9,379 nucleotides of DNA, from the NCBI GenBank assembly GCA_046481785.1, contig JAWOJF010000377.1, positions 1-9,379 of the forward strand, given 5' to 3'. Of the stretch, positions 6,137-9,379 are shown one piece after another; position 1 is the first letter of the stretch, and the number at the start of each line of letters is the position of its first letter. Made by a program: the position numbers and the translations under genes. Origin of the DNA: JAWOJF01 sp046481785. GTDB taxonomy: Bacteria > Bacteroidota > Ignavibacteria > Ignavibacteriales > Ignavibacteriaceae. Below the pieces are notes generated by a model. That model was not told the origin of the DNA and did not search any database. It worked only from the letters and a program-made list of their open reading frames with translations.

Positions 6137-6643
6137 ATGTCAAAAACCGAAGACAATCTTAAAATGGTATTTGCTGGTAAAAGCCAGACAAATCAGAAAT
6201 ATCGCATATATGCAAAAAAGGCAAAAAGAGAAGGACTGCCTAATATAGCCCGCCTGTTTAAATTAACATCTGAAGCAGAGAAGATTCAGGCTGAAGGTAA
6301 CCTGTTCGCATTAACCGGCATAGGTTCTACTATGGAAAATTTGAAAATTGCTATTGCAGGAAAAATAAATAAATATAAACGGACTTACCCCGAGATGGTA
6401 AAACAGGCAGAATCTGACAACCACAAAGCCAAAGCATTATTTGAAAAGGCAGTAAAACTTGATGAGGTGCATGCCCGCTTATATTTACAGGCATTTGATG
6501 CATTAAAAAAAGGTAAAGACTTTAATCAGGATGAATTTTATCTTTGTCCGTTTTGTGGTAATATTAAAACCGGTAAGCCTGAAAAAAATTGCGATATATG
6601 TGAAGGAGCAATGGAAAAATTTATAAGAGTGGGTGATAATTGA
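6137..6643 (+). CDS. Rubrerythrin-like protein with degenerate diiron site and intact rubredoxin knuckles
   Basis: This encodes 168 residues with the rubrerythrin layout: a four-helix ferritin-like domain (residues 1-127) and a C-terminal rubredoxin-type iron site (C137, C140, C152, C155 as CPFC and CDIC). Canonical rubrerythrins reduce peroxide at a diiron centre held by Glu and His. Aligned by eye to the family, AGESQ reads AGKSQ (K15). ExxH reads E48-K-I-Q51. GExxxE reads G75-K76-x-x-K79. The last ExxH reads D109-E-V-H112. So E48 and H112 remain while three ligand Glu are Lys, one His is Gln and one Glu is Asp. Ordinary peroxidase activity is therefore unlikely. The rubredoxin site could still carry iron and electrons. 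AAAGG six bases upstream supports the ATG at 6137. It may belong to the unit that starts with the glycosyltransferase. The family call is secure; the role is open. Confidence 0.9.
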   Translation: MSKTEDNLKMVFAGKSQTNQKYRIYAKKAKREGLPNIARLFKLTSEAEKIQAEGNLFALTGIGSTMENLKIAIAGKINKYKRTYPEMVKQAESDNHKAKALFEKAVKLDEVHARLYLQAFDALKKGKDFNQDEFYLCPFCGNIKTGKPEKNCDICEGAMEKFIRVGDN

Positions 6644-6732
6644 TTATACTTAATTGTATAAAGAAAAAGTATCAGCAAGATAAAAATGTATGTGCTTTGG
6701 ATATTTAGTGAATTTAATATAAAGAAAAGATT

Positions 6733-7422
6733 ATGAATAAAATAAAAGTTCTGCTTATTGAAGATAACCGCCTGCTTAGAGACGGTATTTCCGCTATGCT
6801 TAAACATCAAACCGATATTAAAGTAATAGCAGCCTCAGGGAATCGTGAAAATACTGTTATAAAACTTCAACAGTTAAATCCCGATATTATTCTGCTGGAT
6901 CTTGGGCTCCGGAGCCAAAACAGTTTAAATGTTGTGGAAATTGTAAAGAAAGATTTTCCGAATGCTAAAGTTATTGTAATGGATCTTTCACCCGTACAGG
7001 GAGACATTATACAATACGTAAAAGCAGGTGCAGCGGGTTTTATTCTTAAAGACGCTACACTTGATGATTTTCTTAATACTATACGTTCTGTTGCAGAAGG
7101 TGTTAAAGTGCTTCCCCCAAATTTAGTTGGTTCTCTTTTTTCCCAGATAATTGAACATGCCCTTAAAACGGGAAAAACCAAATTAAATGAAGCTGTCCGT
7201 ATGACAAAACGTGAAAAGGAAGTTATATCCCTTATTGCCGAAGGCCTGACAAATAAGGAAATTGGCAGAAAGCTTAATGTTTCGAACTATACTATTAAAA
7301 GTCATGTACATAATATTATGGAAAAACTTACATTACACACCCGGCTGGAAGTTGCCAACTATTCTTTCTCTGACGGAATCCTTAAAACTATTTCAAAGGA
7401 TATGACAACGCTTAACAAATAG
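6733..7422 (+). CDS. NarL/FixJ-family (LuxR-type) response regulator
   Basis: This encodes a 229-residue cytoplasmic two-component transcription regulator. The receiver domain (1-125) has the acidic pair E10-D11, the phospho-acceptor D56 in ILLDLG, and K106 in ILKDA. At the usual Thr/Ser switch position, VIVMDL, there is D84, a non-standard residue. A linker of about 30 residues leads to a LuxR-type helix-turn-helix (about 158-212): MTKREKEVISLIAEG, TNKEIGRKLNVS, NYTIKSHVHNIMEKL. That pattern is typical of NarL-type DNA binding. No histidine kinase is in the window, so its partner is elsewhere. A purine-rich AAGAAAAGA precedes the ATG. It lies 89 bases after the rubrerythrin-like gene and could be co-transcribed with it or read separately. 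The target genes are not evident. Confidence 0.93.
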   Translation: MNKIKVLLIEDNRLLRDGISAMLKHQTDIKVIAASGNRENTVIKLQQLNPDIILLDLGLRSQNSLNVVEIVKKDFPNAKVIVMDLSPVQGDIIQYVKAGAAGFILKDATLDDFLNTIRSVAEGVKVLPPNLVGSLFSQIIEHALKTGKTKLNEAVRMTKREKEVISLIAEGLTNKEIGRKLNVSNYTIKSHVHNIMEKLTLHTRLEVANYSFSDGILKTISKDMTTLNK

Positions 7423-7445
7423 CCTTATTTATCCTCTTTTGTTTG

Positions 7446-7472
7446 TTAGATGAAGTTCCGTCCTCCATCTAA
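7446..7472. repeat. Inverted repeat after the response regulator
   Basis: TTAGATG at 7446-7452 is the reverse complement of CATCTAA at 7466-7472, with two further possible pairs inside across a mismatch. It begins 23 bases after the stop codon. A short T-run follows only at about 7483, so termination is weakly supported. An operator is the alternative. Confidence 0.35.
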
Positions 7473-7567
7473 TGAATTAATCCGTTTTTCAACATTTATC
7501 TCTATTTATTCTTAGATGTTGTTTGTTTACTTTCTTCAATCCACAAATGATTAAAACTGAGCAGGAG

Positions 7568-7613
7568 AATTTAATATTTAATATAATTTTAAATATAGAT
7601 TAATTTAATATAT
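7568..7613 (+). promoter_or_regulatory. Extreme A/T tract upstream of the radical SAM gene
   Basis: Forty-five of 46 bases are A or T, ending just before the GAGAAGG ribosome site of the next gene. Such a tract fits a promoter region or easily melted 5' leader, but I cannot assign exact -35 and -10 boxes. The gap 7423-7625 otherwise holds only the inverted repeat described separately. Confidence 0.35.
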
Positions 7614-7625
7614 GAGAAGGAATGT

Positions 7626-9170
7626 ATGACTAAGAAATTGAATATCGGTATAATTGACCTTGTTTCAAAAAAACCAAATAAAGCGTTATTTGCAAGAATA
7701 ATGAACGCAAATTTTGCAAGTATTATGCCTCAGGTTATTGGTGTATGGTGTGAAGAGGAAGGTCACAATGTTAAGTATATTTGCTATACCGGGGTTGAAA
7801 ATCTGATTAATGAAATACCAGATAATTTGGATCTTGTATTTATAGGGGCATTTACTGAAGCAGCACAAACTGCTTATGCTCTAAGCAACCTGTTAAGATC
7901 CCGTGGGGCTGTTACAGTACTTGGTGGCCCGCATGCACGTTGTTACCCGGATGATGCATGTAAATATTTTGATTACGTTACGGGTTTTACCAACAGGGAT
8001 ATAATAAACGAAATTTTATATGATTGTGCTCCTCACCGTCCAATTGGTAATTATCTTTCTGCATCAAAGCAGCCTTTATCTCTTCCCGGTGTAAAAGAGA
8101 GATGGAAATTTATTGAATCAGCATTAAAGAAGGCACCATTAATTAAAATGGTTCCTATGCTCGGCAGCCTGGGATGCCCCTATACGTGCAGTTTCTGTAT
8201 AGATTCAACAGTACCCTATCAGCCTTTGAGTTTTGAGGTATTAAAAGAAGATTTGACATTCCTTTTAGGAAAGTATAAACGCCCCCTTGTTGGCTGGCAT
8301 GATCCGAATTTTGGTATCCGTTTTGATGAATACATGGATGCAGTAGAAGAAGTTGTACCCCCGGACAGTATAGATTTTATTGCTGAAAGCAGTTTGTCTT
8401 TATTGTCAGAACCTCATGTAAAAAGACTTAGAAGAAATGGCTTTAAAGCTATGCTGCCGGGGATAGAATCATGGTATGACCTTGGAGGAAAATCCAAAAC
8501 AGGCAGCAGAACCGGGCTTGATAAAGTAAAGGTTGTTTCTGAACAGATTAACATGATTTTACAATACATGCCCTATGTGCAAACTAATTTTGTGCTGGGG
8601 CTGGATTCAGATAAAGGAGAAGAGCCTTTTGAATTAACGAAAAAATTTGTTGATATGACGCCGGGAGCTTTTCCGGGTTACTCTCTTCTTTCTGCATTTG
8701 GGCAGGCAGCACCGCTGAATCTCGATTATCAAAGAGACAACAGGGTACTCCCTTTTCCTTTCCACTTCCTGAACAATAACAATGCAATGAATGTCATCCC
8801 TGCTAATTATTCATGGCCGGAATTTTATTCTCATGTAATAGGCCTTGGTGAACACACCTTTTCTTGGGGTGCAATTGCAAAAAGATTAGTTGCCACTAAA
8901 GCCTTTATACCACGCTGGATGAATGTTGTTAGAGCAGTATCTGAAGAAGGATTCGGCAGGCTTGCATTTAATAAGAAAATATATTCTAATCTTATTAACG
9001 ATAAGGAATTTAGAGATTATTTTGAACAGAAAACGGAAGTACTTCCTCCAATGTATTTAGATATGATAAAAAAGGAACTGGGCCCTCTGTGGGACTGGCT
9101 GCCAGAAGGAGCTGTTTACCACGATCAGAATAGTTATCTTAAAACCACAGAAAAACGTATTGCTGTTTAG
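7626..9170 (+). CDS. Radical SAM enzyme with N-terminal B12-binding-like domain
   Basis: This encodes 514 residues. The N-terminal third (about 1-140) is Rossmann-like with MPQVIGVWCEEEGHNV, LVFIGAFT and VLGGPHA (98-104), as in B12-binding-domain radical SAM proteins. It has no DxHxxG motif, so cobalamin, if bound, would not use that His. The radical SAM core (about 175-335) carries C184, C188 and C191 (CPYTCSFC, a CX3CX2C motif) for the [4Fe-4S] cluster that cleaves S-adenosylmethionine. It is followed by HDPNFG (225-230) and PGIES (278-282), the usual later strands. The last 180 residues (rich in Phe, Trp and Pro) match nothing I recognise and may define the substrate. GAGAAGG five bases upstream supports this ATG. 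Methylation or ring chemistry on a lipid or cofactor is typical of the class, but the substrate is unknown. Confidence 0.88.
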   Translation: MTKKLNIGIIDLVSKKPNKALFARIMNANFASIMPQVIGVWCEEEGHNVKYICYTGVENLINEIPDNLDLVFIGAFTEAAQTAYALSNLLRSRGAVTVLGGPHARCYPDDACKYFDYVTGFTNRDIINEILYDCAPHRPIGNYLSASKQPLSLPGVKERWKFIESALKKAPLIKMVPMLGSLGCPYTCSFCIDSTVPYQPLSFEVLKEDLTFLLGKYKRPLVGWHDPNFGIRFDEYMDAVEEVVPPDSIDFIAESSLSLLSEPHVKRLRRNGFKAMLPGIESWYDLGGKSKTGSRTGLDKVKVVSEQINMILQYMPYVQTNFVLGLDSDKGEEPFELTKKFVDMTPGAFPGYSLLSAFGQAAPLNLDYQRDNRVLPFPFHFLNNNNAMNVIPANYSWPEFYSHVIGLGEHTFSWGAIAKRLVATKAFIPRWMNVVRAVSEEGFGRLAFNKKIYSNLINDKEFRDYFEQKTEVLPPMYLDMIKKELGPLWDWLPEGAVYHDQNSYLKTTEKRIAV

Positions 9171-9379
9171 AATTTACGGCAATCATTACAGATAGAAGCC
9201 GCCAAGATTGCATCTCACAGTTGCATTCCTGTCCATAATGCAGAGCTGTCCAAAAGAAAATTATTATTATAATAATACTCCTAAATAGAGGCAGAATCCG
9301 GATTTTTTTTATTATCATCAAATCGTTCCTCAATCTATCGTCCCTGCGGGATTGTAATAATTACAGGAATACAAGGACT
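9171..9379. other. Non-coding tail of the window
   Basis: I see no supported gene in these 209 bases. They hold a 10-bp palindrome (AATCCGGATT, 9295-9304) that runs into eight T, and an A/T palindrome around ATTATTATAATAAT at about 9260-9275. The minus-strand reading frame across this stretch is hydrophobic low-complexity sequence (a run of Ile) with no Shine-Dalgarno, so I do not call it. Confidence 0.5.

Noticed and set aside
6644..6661. TTATAC/GTATAA hairpin after the rubrerythrin-like gene as a terminator
   Set aside because: It is a six-pair A/T-rich stem followed by AAGAAAAAG, not T residues.
6686..6736. 16-residue ORF overlapping the response regulator start by ATGA
   Set aside because: It has no ribosome site and an unremarkable peptide; one such overlap is easily expected by chance in AT-rich DNA.
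9159..9183. Hairpin over the stop codon of the radical SAM gene as a terminator
   Set aside because: The 7-bp stem includes a G-T pair, has an 11-base loop and no T-run follows.
9139..9333. Minus-strand 64-residue frame at the window end
   Set aside because: It has low-complexity hydrophobic sequence, overlaps the end of the radical SAM gene and lacks a ribosome site.

Overview
The window is a 9.4-kb, AT-rich stretch of bacterial chromosome in which every gene I can support lies on the + strand. It suggests a Gram-negative bacterium: there is a signal-peptide beta-barrel protein, an OmpA protein with thrombospondin type 3 repeats, and an outer-membrane-type lipoprotein. The mix of genes and the AT-rich coding style are compatible with the Bacteroidota/Ignavibacteria/Chlorobi side of the tree. 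That placement is by feel and not from a marker gene. I see no rRNA, tRNA, CRISPR array, insertion sequence, phage gene or attachment site.

Layout. (1) 54-2842 is an envelope block: a small outer-membrane barrel protein, an OprF-like OmpA protein carrying five exact 30-residue calcium-binding-type repeats, a clear intrinsic terminator, and a glycine-zipper lipoprotein with its own OmpA domain. Both OmpA domains keep the Asp and Arg that bind peptidoglycan, so this block likely ties the outer membrane to the wall. (2) 2910-3359 encodes a lone receiver-like domain that has lost its phosphorylation residues. It is followed by a 258-base non-coding stretch with a 16-bp perfect palindrome. (3) 3618-6643 is a likely transcription unit: a two-domain glycosyltransferase that appears to start at CTG, a 41-residue lysine-rich protein, and a rubrerythrin-like protein whose diiron site is largely destroyed. 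(4) 6733-7422 is a NarL/LuxR-type response regulator. (5) 7626-9170 is a radical SAM enzyme with an N-terminal B12-binding-like domain. The last 209 bases hold no gene I can support.

How they may fit together. The first block is structural. The second half combines polysaccharide or glycoconjugate synthesis, a small basic protein, a redox-type protein and a transcription regulator, which could be a stress- or surface-responsive set, but only order and strand support that. The most noteworthy points are the non-ATG start of the glycosyltransferase (the first conventional in-frame start, TTG at 3897, would cut off 93 residues including the nucleotide-sugar enzyme's glycine loop), the lysine-for-glutamate swaps in the rubrerythrin-like protein, and the pseudo-receiver.
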